Below are positions 42,571 through 52,108 of a stretch of 64,000 bases of DNA, piece after piece; the stretch's first letter is position 1; each line of letters begins with the position of its first letter. The notes below the pieces were generated by a model, which had not been told where the DNA came from, ran no database searches, and saw only the letters and a program-made list of their open reading frames with translations. Source of the stretch: Caldithrix sp. (GTDB lineage: Bacteria; Zhuqueibacterota; Zhuqueibacteria; Thermofontimicrobiales; Sulfurfontimicrobiaceae); contig DYKB01000023.1 of NCBI GenBank assembly GCA_020722815.1, positions 27,009 through 91,008 on the forward strand, written 5' to 3'. Position numbers and translations under genes: made by a program.

Positions 42571-43012
42571 ATATTCATAGCATAAAAAGTATGTTCCCCC
42601 ATACTTCCTTGTTCCCTATTTAACCCTGAATACACTCAGGTGCCGGATTTACACGTTTCCCAAAACTTTCACGTGACCGGCACTTTTTTTTTCTTGGAAA
42701 TTACCCTTTTTATATTTATATTCCGCCCGATAACAAATGAGTTAATACGAATTATTCAGATTGAAATAATTTACTCCGATGAACTCTGTGATGATGTCAT
42801 TCTGCGGAAGCATGTCCTTTGGCAGGGATCAGGACAAGTTTTACAGATGAAGAATCGAATGCCAATAAAACGACGACATTTTTCATCCCCTAAAAAACGC
42901 AGAATTCAAAATGACAAAAAGATGTAATCTGACCCGGTAGAATTAAATAATTCTACAAAACGAAAGTTCCAGCATCTTTATCAAAAAATAAAAAAATCGG
43001 AATATAAAAAAA
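42571..43012. other. Intergenic region with GTCATTCTG-type palindrome
   Basis: A GTCATTCTGCG/CGCAGAATTCAAAATGAC inverted repeat runs from about 42795 to 42916. The 95-codon plus-strand frame at 42640-42927 overlaps it; the frame has no ribosome binding site and I reject it. ACCCTGAATACACTCAGG near 42625 is a fragment of the GTTCAGGGTT repeat type. Confidence 0.5.
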
Positions 43013-43426
43013 ATGGCACCGAAAAAGAAACCAATTGTGGAAAATGATCTGGTTTTAGTTTATATACAGCACCAACCGGCATTTTTCGCCCGAATTGAAA
43101 AAATTACGCCTGATGTTAAAAAAAATTGGTGGCAGGTCACTTTACTGATACTCCAGCTACCAGTGCAGCCGACGACCTGGATCCTCGATGAAAATCAGAT
43201 CCGGGAGGAAGATTTTACGATGGGTGGAATCCCGGTGCGACTCGAAAAAGTAGTTCCACCATCATTGGATGAAGATACAACTTCGAAAATCAAAGACCTG
43301 AAAACGGCAACAGAAAAAAACAAGCCGGAATTAAAAGCATCCAAAACACGTCAAACGCAAGCAGCTCACACTGCTCCTGCCCGAATTTTGACAATGAACT
43401 CGAAAAAAACTGATGAAAAAGATTAA
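43013..43426 (+). CDS. Conserved small protein of unknown function with basic tail
   Basis: 137 residues. The first 88 form a compact beta-rich domain with NDLVLVYIQHQPAFFARIEKITPDVKKNWWQVTLLIL and TTWILDENQIREEDFTMGGIPVRLEKV. I recall similar proteins in several anaerobic deltaproteobacteria and FCB genomes, always uncharacterised. The remaining 50 residues are Lys/Thr-rich and probably disordered. CGGAA lies about 8 bases before the ATG. The sensor kinase starts 476 bases downstream. Confidence 0.7.
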   Translation: MAPKKKPIVENDLVLVYIQHQPAFFARIEKITPDVKKNWWQVTLLILQLPVQPTTWILDENQIREEDFTMGGIPVRLEKVVPPSLDEDTTSKIKDLKTATEKNKPELKASKTRQTQAAHTAPARILTMNSKKTDEKD

Positions 43427-43902
43427 CGAATTTTATTCTCGCTGAATCAATCATAAAATTCTCTATAAATCAAGTCAGTATCTATCCAATAAGTGTAAAT
43501 AAAACAACAGATTCTTCGGATCATTTATCATGAAAGCCCGGCATTATTTCGACTTCGATTCTTCAACCAGTATAAAATTTGATTAAATAATATTTAATTG
43601 TAAATCGATTATGTGAAGACGTTTATCTTTTTGACTGGGGGAATTATCTGTCTCGCACTTTAAATCGTAGCCAATTCAGATATCGACCACTCCAACGGCC
43701 GAATTATATACTCATTTGAAGGTGATATATCCATTTTTTTTAAAGGATACAAACTGAAACCCTGGAACCTTAATAAATTTTTTTAATAATCTAAGAAAAA
43801 TTATTGCATTTTTATATTTGATTGATTATTATTAGTTCTATGACTCATAAGCCTAAAAACTCAGTCAATAGATTTATCTGTGAATAAAATGAAGAATCAG
43901 GT
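43427..43902. other. Intergenic region upstream of the haem-motif sensor kinase
   Basis: About 475 AT-rich bases with no gene or clear promoter. The regulator encoded downstream belongs to the sigma-54-activator class, but I could not find a convincing TGGCAC-N5-TTGC element here. Confidence 0.4.
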
Positions 43903-45522
43903 ATGCCCAAAAGACACATATTCGGTTTTATACGCTCACTCAGTTTGAAAATTTCATTAATCCTTTTAATGGTCGTCATTATCCTTTTCATTTTAAATAC
44001 CACTTTCTGTTGGAAGCGACACTCCCGGATTCTTGAACAGAGTATTTATCATTTTGCAGAACAAACAAGTGATTTGATGAAACAATCCTTTTTTCAGATG
44101 ATGCTCTATAACAAACGGGAAGATTTACACGAAACAATTCTCCAAATTGGTAAAGAACCGTTTATTGAACAAATACATATCTACAATAAAAATGGTGAAA
44201 TTAAATTTTCCAATCTGGCATCACGAATCGGACAGATAGTTACCTTTGAAGCCCAAGCCTGTTCGCCATGCCACACTTCAAAAGGATTTGTTCAGGAAGC
44301 AAATCTAAATGGAACGAAACGTATTTACTTTTCTTCTTCAAACCAACGCATTCTGGAATTGATAAATCCCATACAAAACAGCCGTGAATGCAGCAGTTAT
44401 CCCTGTCACGCCCATTCACCTGAACAAAAAATTTTAGGAATTCTGGACATCCAAATGTCTCTCGAGAGTATTGATAGCTCAATTCACGAAGCACGATTGA
44501 AATCCTATACTTATACAATTCTTATTATTGCTGTTTCATTATTCCTAATCGCCCTGATTATCTACATCATCCTCCATATCCCATTTAAAAAATTACGGTT
44601 GGGAACAGCGGCACTGGCGAGTGGGGACTTAAAATATCGTATCGATCTGGATCGACATGATGAATTAGGTAAGTTGGCAAAATCATTCAACGGTATGGCG
44701 GAAAATCTCCAACAGGCTTATGAGAAACTGCAAGCCTCGTCAGATGAACTTGAAAAACGTATCCAACAAAAAACCAATGAGTTAGAGCAAATATATCATG
44801 GCATGCGTCAGGTTGAAAAAATGGCATCATTGGGTACAATGGCAGCAACAGTGGCCCATGAATTGAACAACCCATTAGCCGGTATTGTTACTTATGCCAA
44901 ATTACTCCAGAAAAAGACCCAAAAATATCTTCCTGGTGAAAAAAAAGATGAAATTTTAGAGGATCTGGAACTAATTCGATCAGAATCCCTCCGTTGTGGT
45001 GATATTGTAAAAAATTTGCTTTTATTTGCCCGTGAATCAACCGCTCATTTTAATAAACATTCTTTAGATTCAATCGTGTTCCAGGCTATCAGTATTGTTA
45101 AGCACCATTTTGTGTTATCTGGTGTTGAATATCAAATTCAGTCTGAGCTGGACTCTCAGGAGGTTATTTGTGATTTTTCACAACTTCAACAAGCATTAAT
45201 CGCGCTGTTTGTTAACGCGACAGAAGCCATGCCTGGCGGGGGACAGCTCATCATCACCCTCAAACGACCATCACCAGAAAAATCAGATTTAGTTTTAATT
45301 ATCATCGAGGATACTGGTACTGGAATTCCAGATGATATTAAAGATAAAATTTTCGAGCCTTTTTTTAGCACCAAAAAAGATAATAAAGGGGTTGGGCTGG
45401 GTCTGGCGGTGGTTTATGGTATTATCCAGCGTCATCATGGTAAAATTTGGATTGAATCAAAAGAAGGAGTCGGAACCAAATTTTTTATTGAATTACCAGT
45501 TGATCCAACGCAACTCATATAA
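43903..45522 (+). CDS. Membrane sensor histidine kinase with two haem-type Cys motifs in the sensor domain
   Basis: 539 residues. TM1 is at 14-34, an extracytoplasmic sensor at 35-203, TM2 at 204-226, HAMP at 227-280 and a coiled coil after it. HisKA has VAHELNNPLAG with His near 319. HATPase (about 400-535) has NATEAMPGGG and EDTGTGIPDD. The sensor holds CSPCH at 120-124, a c-type haem attachment motif, and a second CSSYPCH at 163-169 with wider spacing (C-x4-C-H). A covalent haem there would make it a redox, oxygen or NO sensor. The response regulator begins 39 bases downstream. Confidence 0.9.
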   Translation: MPKRHIFGFIRSLSLKISLILLMVVIILFILNTTFCWKRHSRILEQSIYHFAEQTSDLMKQSFFQMMLYNKREDLHETILQIGKEPFIEQIHIYNKNGEIKFSNLASRIGQIVTFEAQACSPCHTSKGFVQEANLNGTKRIYFSSSNQRILELINPIQNSRECSSYPCHAHSPEQKILGILDIQMSLESIDSSIHEARLKSYTYTILIIAVSLFLIALIIYIILHIPFKKLRLGTAALASGDLKYRIDLDRHDELGKLAKSFNGMAENLQQAYEKLQASSDELEKRIQQKTNELEQIYHGMRQVEKMASLGTMAATVAHELNNPLAGIVTYAKLLQKKTQKYLPGEKKDEILEDLELIRSESLRCGDIVKNLLLFARESTAHFNKHSLDSIVFQAISIVKHHFVLSGVEYQIQSELDSQEVICDFSQLQQALIALFVNATEAMPGGGQLIITLKRPSPEKSDLVLIIIEDTGTGIPDDIKDKIFEPFFSTKKDNKGVGLGLAVVYGIIQRHHGKIWIESKEGVGTKFFIELPVDPTQLI

Positions 45523-45561
45523 AAAATTGAAAGTTTAACTCTCTTGCCCCAGACCAAGAAT

Positions 45562-46905
45562 ATGAAAAAACATAACATATTAATTGTGGATGATGAACTT
45601 TCGGTACGAACCTCTCTCTCAAAGTGGTTTATTGAGGATGGTTTTATAACACAGGTGGCTGAAAATGGAACTGCGGCTATTAAAAAATTACAGGATCAAC
45701 ATTACCATCTGGCGCTGGTAGACATTAAAATGCCAGGTATGGATGGAATTACCTTGCAAAAAAAGATCAAAGAGGTCGCTCCAGAAACCAGCGTCATTAT
45801 TATGACAGCCTATGCTTCGGTAGAAACCGCCATCGAAGCACTAAAATTGGGCGCCTATGACTATGTCACCAAACCATTCGATCCGGATGATCTTTCCCGT
45901 CTCGTTAAAAATGCCCTTAAACAAAGAGAATTAACTGAAGAGAATATTCAATTAAAGGAAAAGATCTCAGAACTGAACTTATTCAGCGAAATCATTGGCG
46001 AAAGTGGCGAAATTACCCGGGTTCTGGAACTGATTCAGATGGTGGCGGAAACCGATTCAACGGTTCTTATTCGTGGTGAAAGTGGCACGGGGAAGGAACT
46101 CGTCGCTCGTGCAATACACAGCCAGAGCAAACAGCGATTTTTTCCGATTGTGGCTGTCAATTGCGGCTCTATTCCAGAGACCCTGCTTGAAAGTGAACTT
46201 TTTGGTCATGAGAAAGGGGCTTTTACCGGGGCACAGTATCGTCGCAAGGGAAAAATTGAGTTGGCTAATAATGGGACACTCTTCCTGGATGAAATTGGTG
46301 ATATTACACCTAAAATGCAAGTTGACCTCCTTCGTGTTTTAGAGTCCAAGCGGTTTACTCGCTTGGGTGGTTCAGAGGAAATTCAGGTAGAATTTCGTTT
46401 AATTTGTGCGACCAATAAAAATCTAGAAAAATTGGTGGAACAAGAAAAATTCAGGGAGGATCTGTATTATCGAATCAATGTTTTCTCAATCTATGTTCCA
46501 CCATTGCGTGAGCGGCGGGCGGACATTCTTCTATTAACACACCATTTCATTGAAAAGTATGCCCGGGCAATGAATAAACCCATGAAATCGATTTCACCAG
46601 AGGCTAAAACGCGCTTATTAAGTTATCCCTGGCCGGGAAATGTCCGGGAATTGGAAAATGCAATTGAAAGAGCGATGGTCGTTGGTAAAACAACAACCAT
46701 TCAAATCGATGATTTGCCTTTTCAGGATGCAAATAGACTGGCACCAACCTATTCCAGCGCCTTTACACTCGAGGAGATCGAGCGGGAACATATTAGCCGA
46801 GTGCTAAAGGAGGCTAATGGAAATATTTCCCGAGCTGCCAGCTTGTTAGGAATTGATCGCGTGACACTTTATAGTAAAATTAAAAAATATGGAATTCAGC
46901 GGTAG
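45562..46905 (+). CDS. NtrC-family sigma-54 response regulator
   Basis: 447 residues from the ATG at 45562; an in-frame TTG lies 18 bases upstream. The receiver (1-120) begins KKHNILIVDDE, with phospho-acceptor Asp at 54 in LVDIKMPGMDG. The AAA+ sigma-54 interaction domain follows, with Walker A GESGTGKE (about 172) and the GAFTGA loop (about 219). The Fis-type HTH ends the protein (LGIDRVTLYSKIKKYG). It should activate RpoN promoters in response to the haem-motif kinase. A small archaemetzincin gene follows without a gap. Confidence 0.95.
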   Translation: MKKHNILIVDDELSVRTSLSKWFIEDGFITQVAENGTAAIKKLQDQHYHLALVDIKMPGMDGITLQKKIKEVAPETSVIIMTAYASVETAIEALKLGAYDYVTKPFDPDDLSRLVKNALKQRELTEENIQLKEKISELNLFSEIIGESGEITRVLELIQMVAETDSTVLIRGESGTGKELVARAIHSQSKQRFFPIVAVNCGSIPETLLESELFGHEKGAFTGAQYRRKGKIELANNGTLFLDEIGDITPKMQVDLLRVLESKRFTRLGGSEEIQVEFRLICATNKNLEKLVEQEKFREDLYYRINVFSIYVPPLRERRADILLLTHHFIEKYARAMNKPMKSISPEAKTRLLSYPWPGNVRELENAIERAMVVGKTTTIQIDDLPFQDANRLAPTYSSAFTLEEIEREHISRVLKEANGNISRAASLLGIDRVTLYSKIKKYGIQR

Positions 46906-47445
46906 TTGAGCAATAAAATTTATCTGGCATTTATCAATGAGCATTTCCCACCTTGCTGGGAAAATCTGGCGCATGATTTGAATCGGTGTGTTCATTTCAA
47001 ATTTGAACATATACGACTTAAAATTGATTTAAATCTTTTTTATTCTCATGAACGGCAACAGTATCATTCTACTTTAATCCTGTCCCGGGTGTTAAACTCT
47101 TTACCACCAGATGCCCATAGAATTGTGGGAATTACACAGGTTGATCTTTATATTCCAATTTTAACTTTTCTTTTCGGTGAAGCACAGTTCAATGGAGCGG
47201 GCGCTTTGGTATCAACTTTTCGATTGAATAATAAATTTTATGGTCTGCCGAAAGATGATAAATTGCTCTATATACGAACCCGAAAAGAGATCATGCACGA
47301 ATTGGGACATACTTTTGGCCTGGTACATTGTCAAAATTTTAAATGTGTGATGCATTCTTCCACGTATGTTGAAGATATCGACATGAAGACGACAATTTTA
47401 TGTCAAGATTGCCAAAAAATATTAGGGATTGAATGTCGGGAATAG
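46906..47445 (+). CDS. Archaemetzincin-type zinc metallopeptidase
   Basis: 179 residues, TTG start directly after the regulator stop. The zinc site is HELGHTFGLVHC (first His near 131), followed by Cys-rich QNFKCVMHSS and the closing CQDCQKILG. The H-E-x-x-H-x-x-G-x-x-H-C-x4-C-x-M pattern is the archaemetzincin (AmzA/AMZ) signature. Sequence before it contains the ITQVDLY strand typical of the family. There is no signal peptide, so it should act in the cytosol. Position suggests co-expression with the two-component pair. The start is not well supported by an SD. Confidence 0.88.
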   Translation: MSNKIYLAFINEHFPPCWENLAHDLNRCVHFKFEHIRLKIDLNLFYSHERQQYHSTLILSRVLNSLPPDAHRIVGITQVDLYIPILTFLFGEAQFNGAGALVSTFRLNNKFYGLPKDDKLLYIRTRKEIMHELGHTFGLVHCQNFKCVMHSSTYVEDIDMKTTILCQDCQKILGIECRE

Positions 47446-47470
47446 ATAAAATTTGCGTTGAATATTCAGT

Positions 47471-48262
47471 TTATTTCATCCGGAATATTCGGTCACAAAG
47501 TTCCTCATATTTTCGTTGACCCAGAACGCGCTTTAAATCTGGTTCCAGGGTGCCGCCATCGGCCATGGTCCGAACATAATCATTCGGAAGTTGCTGCTTG
47601 AGGCCTTCATATACGTATTGTCGAATGAGTTCGATATTATTGGCGGTCAGTTGGAGACTTTGCATGAGTGAACAATCTTTATATAATTTTTGATGATGCC
47701 CCTTATCATCAAGTTTAAACAACCAGTTATTTTCAGAATTAATCGTTTCCTGGTTGAGCGCAACAACAGTACCAGCGCATGGAGAACGCAACGGATAGGT
47801 TTTATCATCCCGAATGAGCCAGGCAATTAGTTGACCTTCCTGATAATTTTTACCAATCTCTGGCAGAATAATCCGCGTAACGGGTTCCATCACTTTTAAA
47901 ATTAATGAATCGATACCAATTAATGCCAGATTGTCTTTTTCTGAAAGACTCCACAAATGTGTTGGATGATAACAACGATTCAGATAAATTGAACAGCCAT
48001 CAACTAAATGCATCAAATATTGATTTACGACCGGATTCAGCCAATCGCGATCAGTGGATATTGGAAGGTCAGCGGAACCTTCTTCTTTGAATGAATGCGT
48101 TTCTCCCCGGTGCGCATGAAGATGAAACAAATTACGCATGACCAGATCGAATTCACATTTTTCACAATTATAATCAAGCGGGCACAAGTGATAGCTGACA
48201 ATCCCTGCCATCATCCAGACACATTTCTGGCATTGCTTTCCTGTATCAAACACCTTTTGCAT
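47471..48262 (-). CDS. GcvH-like (lipoyl-fold) protein with N-terminal cysteine motif
   Basis: 263 residues. The first 40 contain the Cys pattern CQKCVWMMAGIVSYHLCPLDYNCEKCEFD, a possible metal or FeS site. A GcvH/biotinyl-like hammerhead domain follows (about 110-200), with IRDDKTYPLRSPCAGTVVALN. The Lys lies where GcvH carries lipoate. Near the end is RTMADGGTLEPDL, a motif shared with the other GcvH-like protein at 50525-51181. Members with this Cys motif accompany NrfD/HybB and FeS subunits in anaerobes. It is last in the electron-transfer operon. A stretch of about 200 bases, with a repeat, separates it from the NrfD gene. Confidence 0.75.
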   Translation of the reverse strand: MQKVFDTGKQCQKCVWMMAGIVSYHLCPLDYNCEKCEFDLVMRNLFHLHAHRGETHSFKEEGSADLPISTDRDWLNPVVNQYLMHLVDGCSIYLNRCYHPTHLWSLSEKDNLALIGIDSLILKVMEPVTRIILPEIGKNYQEGQLIAWLIRDDKTYPLRSPCAGTVVALNQETINSENNWLFKLDDKGHHQKLYKDCSLMQSLQLTANNIELIRQYVYEGLKQQLPNDYVRTMADGGTLEPDLKRVLGQRKYEELCDRIFRMK

Positions 48263-48297
48263 TCAACATCCTCAGGATTCCTAACTTTTCTTAATAA

Positions 48298-48408
48298 TAA
48301 CTAATCAGGGTCAGGTTCAGGGTTCAATAGTTCCCGGTTCAGGGTTGAAAAATATTAAAAAACAGATTTTCTAACCATGAATCCTGAACCAGCTAACCTG
48401 AGTAGTTA
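48298..48408. repeat. GGTTCAGGGTT-type dispersed repeat, copy 2
   Basis: Left arm TAACTAATCAGGGTCAGGTTCAGG and right arm CCTGAACCAGCTAACCTGAGTAGTTA are inverted near-copies. It lies within the electron-transfer operon, between the NrfD gene and the last GcvH-like gene. Confidence 0.55.
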
Positions 48409-48459
48409 CGAGCAAATTGATGACATTCGTCACCGATTCAATAAAACCGGCAATTATAA

Positions 48460-49662
48460 TTACATATTCGTTTCAGTTAACGGAGTATCCTGCACCTGAA
48501 TCCGAATTGGACGCTGACTTAAAGAAACAGTATGACTCTTTTCAAAAACCGGAAAATTTTTAACAACAAATCGAAAAACAGCAAATCCCATGGCGACAAT
48601 GAAAATGGTGATCGAAATTTCCATCCAGGATGGAAAATATCCAGCCTGCGAGTACGATTCCATACCGGTAATCGCAATATTCAATCTGCTCATGACAAAG
48701 CCGATTATCACCATTAAGACACTCCAAAATAATGCTAACTGATGCTTCCGGATTCTGGGAGTTGCCAATAAAATCATTGGTGCAAAAACACCAATTATCC
48801 ATTCAGCCCAGAAGAAATAAGTTTCTGTCCGATTTACGAACAAGTACTGCCAGGTTTCGCGCCGTGTCATATCAATTAATTTTAATACCAGATAGAGTGA
48901 CAGAACAAAGACGATAATCCGCGCTAATTCCATTACCAGTGGGCGCTCCAAATTTTTTGAAAAAGCCCGCGCACTGAGATAGGATTCAAAAATCACCATC
49001 GCGAAACCAACCGCAACTGATGAAATAAAGAAAAGTACAGGCAGTAGCGGTGTGTACCAAAGTGGATACAATTTTTCTGGCACGATTAAAAAGAGCGAAC
49101 CCAGTGACGACTGGTGTAACATCGAAAGAAGGACACCTAAAATCACCAACGGGATCAGCAGATTTTTAATAAAACGACTTAATTTCTCAAATTTAAGGCG
49201 CTCCAATACAGCCGGGCTAAACTCCAGGGCTAGTACTGTTGTATAAAGCATGACACACCAGGCGACTTCAAACAGCACTGAATGGGGGTTCCACCAAATA
49301 ATCGCATGCCAAATGCGATGCGGCTGGCCAATATCAAGTAACAAAGCCATAATCACCAGTACATAGCCCAGGAAAGCGGTTAAAATTGATGGTCGAACGA
49401 TTGGTTTAAATCTTTTAATATTAAAGATATATACCATCGCCGCCATGGTAAATCCACCGGCACCAAGTCCGACACCGCACATTACATCGAAACCAATCCA
49501 GAGTCCCCAGGGGAATTTATCACTTAAATTGGTCGCTGCACCCAATCCCTCATAAAGGCGAATAAAAGTTGAGTAAAGGCCTAAAACAACAATAATAAAA
49601 AAGACGACTCTCCAAAAGGTGAGTTGAGATTTTACATTTGACAGAAGTCCGGAACCAGCCAT
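48460..49662 (-). CDS. NrfD/HybB-type polytopic membrane subunit
   Basis: 400 residues with about nine or ten membrane segments. Features include GLWIGFDVMCGVGLGAGGFTMA near the second helix, HRIWHAIIWWNPHSVLFEVAWCVMLY and SSLGSLFLIVPEKLYPLWYTPLLPV. These match the NrfD superfamily, and especially the HybB cytochrome-b-like subunit without haem, which exchanges electrons with the quinone pool. Its ATG overlaps the FeS-subunit stop in TAATG, behind AAAGGAGGTG. It should form a complex with the FeS protein encoded directly upstream. Confidence 0.92.
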   Translation of the reverse strand: MAGSGLLSNVKSQLTFWRVVFFIIVVLGLYSTFIRLYEGLGAATNLSDKFPWGLWIGFDVMCGVGLGAGGFTMAAMVYIFNIKRFKPIVRPSILTAFLGYVLVIMALLLDIGQPHRIWHAIIWWNPHSVLFEVAWCVMLYTTVLALEFSPAVLERLKFEKLSRFIKNLLIPLVILGVLLSMLHQSSLGSLFLIVPEKLYPLWYTPLLPVLFFISSVAVGFAMVIFESYLSARAFSKNLERPLVMELARIIVFVLSLYLVLKLIDMTRRETWQYLFVNRTETYFFWAEWIIGVFAPMILLATPRIRKHQLALFWSVLMVIIGFVMSRLNIAITGMESYSQAGYFPSWMEISITIFIVAMGFAVFRFVVKNFPVFEKSHTVSLSQRPIRIQVQDTPLTETNM

Positions 49663-50432
49663 TATTTCACCTCCTTTTGGGGATTTTTCGGTTCTGCCAG
49701 GGGAATTTCCTGCAGTGTCATCCGTCGATTAATAATCCACCAGAGACCATAAAGAAAAACACCCCCAAAAGCGACAACATTGGGAATTTCTCGCATGACT
49801 TGCCAGGTATATTGCGGAAAATCCTGTTGGTATTTCTTGATTTTGAATCCAAGTTCTTCAAAATCAACATGTGAAATAACAAGTATGGAAGTACCACCCG
49901 CTTCAGTCAAACCGTAAATATACGGTTTATATTTATCCGGCTCATTCTGTATCCGTTCCCGGGCGAGCTTGATCAAATCATCCCGCTTGCCAAAAACAGT
50001 CGCTTCAGTCGGACAGGCTTCAGCACAGGCGGTCGGCTGACCTTGCGTTATTCGATGATAACACATATCACATTTTTTCACCAGTGGCAGCGATTTATCC
50101 CATTCATATTTGGGAACATCAAAGGGACACGCAACCATACAGTAACGACAACCGATACATTTTTTAGCATCATATAAAACAGCCCCTTCAGGTGTTTTGG
50201 TAAAGGCACCTACCGGGCAGACCGACGCACAACTCGGCTTTTCACAGTGCATACAAAGTTGACGGTAATAAATTTCCGTATCATTCAGATTCTTCGTTTT
50301 GACAACTGTAAAATTATTCGCTGACAGATTTTCTGATTCATTCAATGCCTGACCATGACTTTGCTGACAGGCTTCCATACAAGCTTTACATCCAATACAG
50401 CGAGAAACATCAAAGAGAATTCCATAACTCAT
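49662..50432 (-). CDS. HybA-like four-cluster ferredoxin with C-terminal membrane anchor
   Basis: 256 residues. Four Cys clusters are visible: CIGCKACMEAC, CMHCEKPSCASVC, CIGCRYCMVACP and CDMC..CAEACP. These bind four [4Fe-4S] clusters in the DmsB/HybA/NrfC fold. Near the end is a membrane segment, VVAFGGVFLYGLWWII (about 220-237). There is no Tat signal; it starts MSYGILFDVSRC. The soluble part may therefore lie in the cytoplasm, unlike E. coli HybA. It passes electrons between a soluble donor or acceptor and the NrfD subunit. Its operon partners overlap or sit within 100 bases. Confidence 0.92.
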   Translation of the reverse strand: MSYGILFDVSRCIGCKACMEACQQSHGQALNESENLSANNFTVVKTKNLNDTEIYYRQLCMHCEKPSCASVCPVGAFTKTPEGAVLYDAKKCIGCRYCMVACPFDVPKYEWDKSLPLVKKCDMCYHRITQGQPTACAEACPTEATVFGKRDDLIKLARERIQNEPDKYKPYIYGLTEAGGTSILVISHVDFEELGFKIKKYQQDFPQYTWQVMREIPNVVAFGGVFLYGLWWIINRRMTLQEIPLAEPKNPQKEVK

Positions 50433-50524
50433 GGGACTCGCTCCATTTTTAGTAAGTATACTGGAATAGTCAACTTGTAGAGCTGAGTATTCAAATGTTT
50501 GTTTAATGGATTTTAAGCTATAAA

Positions 50525-51181
50525 TTATTGAAGGACCTGATTCTGGAATTTATCCCACACACCTTGATCAAAATGCGATAAAATACCAGTTGGAAGGTCC
50601 CCACCATCAGCCATGGTCACACCAAGTTGTGTCTGTGGAATAGATTGCATGAAAAATTCTTTTACCTGTTTGTATTTTTCATTGACCCAGTTCTTGGCAT
50701 TTTCAGCAATATACCAGAGTGGAATTTCCTGGGCAACATTTTCGGGTTTAATGGTATATAACCAGTTCTGACTTACCGTTTCCCAGTTTGGATTTTGCAG
50801 TACTTGTGAATTTAAATTCATGACGATTCCATCGACTGGTGATTTTATCGCTAACTTCTTTTCACCCTTCCGAATCTGGAACAAAGGATCGCCCTTCTTT
50901 ACTCTTTGATGATGAGAAACCAAAGTAATATCATCGAGTTCTCCGACAATACCTAATAACATCGGATTTAATCCAATTGACAGATTACCATTATCCTGAA
51001 TTCGACTCCAGGTAAAAGAGGGTTGAAGAAATGCACCATTCGGAATCATTTGCAATACCTGTGAAAGTGGCCGGGAGACGGGCTTCGCGACACTGGCAAA
51101 ACCAATATTTTTTCGTTTTTGAATAAAATAATCCACCGTAACAAACAGTGCGATAGTGAGAATGACAAATACAACGACCAT
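50525..51181 (-). CDS. Membrane-anchored GcvH-like protein
   Basis: 218 residues. An N-terminal membrane helix (2-16, VVVFVILTIALFVTV) is followed by a GcvH-like lipoyl domain (about 70-150). The domain has LGIVGELDDITLVSHHQRVKKGD, QIRKGEKKLAIKSPVDGIVMNLN and a C-terminal GVTMADGGDLPTGI motif that recurs in the GcvH-like protein at the other end of the operon. GAGGAG precedes the ATG. It is first in the operon with the FeS and NrfD genes. Paired proteins of this kind are known next to Hmc/Nrf-type complexes but their role is unproved. I infer a carrier or structural function, not glycine cleavage. Confidence 0.8.
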   Translation of the reverse strand: MVVVFVILTIALFVTVDYFIQKRKNIGFASVAKPVSRPLSQVLQMIPNGAFLQPSFTWSRIQDNGNLSIGLNPMLLGIVGELDDITLVSHHQRVKKGDPLFQIRKGEKKLAIKSPVDGIVMNLNSQVLQNPNWETVSQNWLYTIKPENVAQEIPLWYIAENAKNWVNEKYKQVKEFFMQSIPQTQLGVTMADGGDLPTGILSHFDQGVWDKFQNQVLQ

Positions 51182-52108
51182 AGTAGACTCCTCTAAATAA
51201 GGTAAATGTAATAATTAAAAATTAAAATTTTCTATCTGTTCTAAATCAATTTTAGTGCCAAAAAAATTTATCCAATTTAAAGTCTTAAAAATCAATATAT
51301 TATGATAGTACAAAATTTTAACAAATTAAAAATATAATTTTTTTAAACGTTGAATTTTTTAACACTTCATCTCGCTCATTTTCTAGATTTAAGTTAACCC
51401 TTATAATTTCAATATCTTATAATGTGTTGAAATTTTCAACATTAAATTTTAAAAAGTTAAATTTTTCTACACATTGAATAGACGGCGGTTTTATTATTAA
51501 AAAAATTTTATATCCCACTATCTTAATGCTACATTTATCATAATAAAACCAGATATGCGTATTTACTCTTAATTTAAATAGCACCTGAAATACTAAAATG
51601 AAGCGTTTTTTCATGAGTTTACCCGTTTTCAGTAAGATATTGCCCCCTGTATCTCCCCTATTAAAAAAAATGTAAGACTGAACCGAAATACTTCTCTCCC
51701 AAATTCTGTTTTTTGGAATTAGAGTACATCCTCTTTGTGGATGACACTGACGCTAATCCGCGAAAACGGATCTAACAATAACAAAAAATTTTATCATGAT
51801 CTTTTAAGCCTTTTCTTAATCAGGAATTATTTATTTGCCAGATTTGTCGGCATGTATTCACACCGTGAATACCCGCCGGGACTCGTTTGAAATAATTCAT
51901 AGCGCGACTTAACCTTACAATATCAGGTTGCAGTTGAAATTTCCAGATTGATTTTTCCATAATTTAGTATTGACAATTCGTATGAAATTATGTAACTTAA
52001 AAGCTGGCACCTTCACGAAAAAACATTGAATAACAGATGCTGTATTTTATCGATACGATAAATCTAATTTAGCACTATCATCTCAAAAATCTAAAATGAG
52101 GTAATTCC
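51182..52108. other. AT-rich intergenic region with a decayed family A repeat
   Basis: About 0.93 kb. The part at 51240-51560 is very AT-rich. It includes GTGTTGAAATTTTCAACAT, a short palindrome at about 51424. A degenerate family A copy lies at 51584-51725. The last 250 bases contain nothing I recognise, apart from the GAGG ribosome binding site before the next gene. Confidence 0.5.
51584..51725 (-). mobile_element. Family A MITE-like repeat, decayed and truncated
   Basis: It begins CCTGAAATACTAAAATGAAG, as in the 38888 copy, followed by TTGCCCCCTGTATCTCCCC and CTCTCCCAAATTC...TTTTTTGGAATTA. The right arm is missing; the element ends near 51725. Confidence 0.65.

Noticed and set aside
42640..42927. 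95-codon frame before the conserved 137-residue protein
   Set aside because: It runs through a GTCATTCTG palindrome and has no ribosome binding site.
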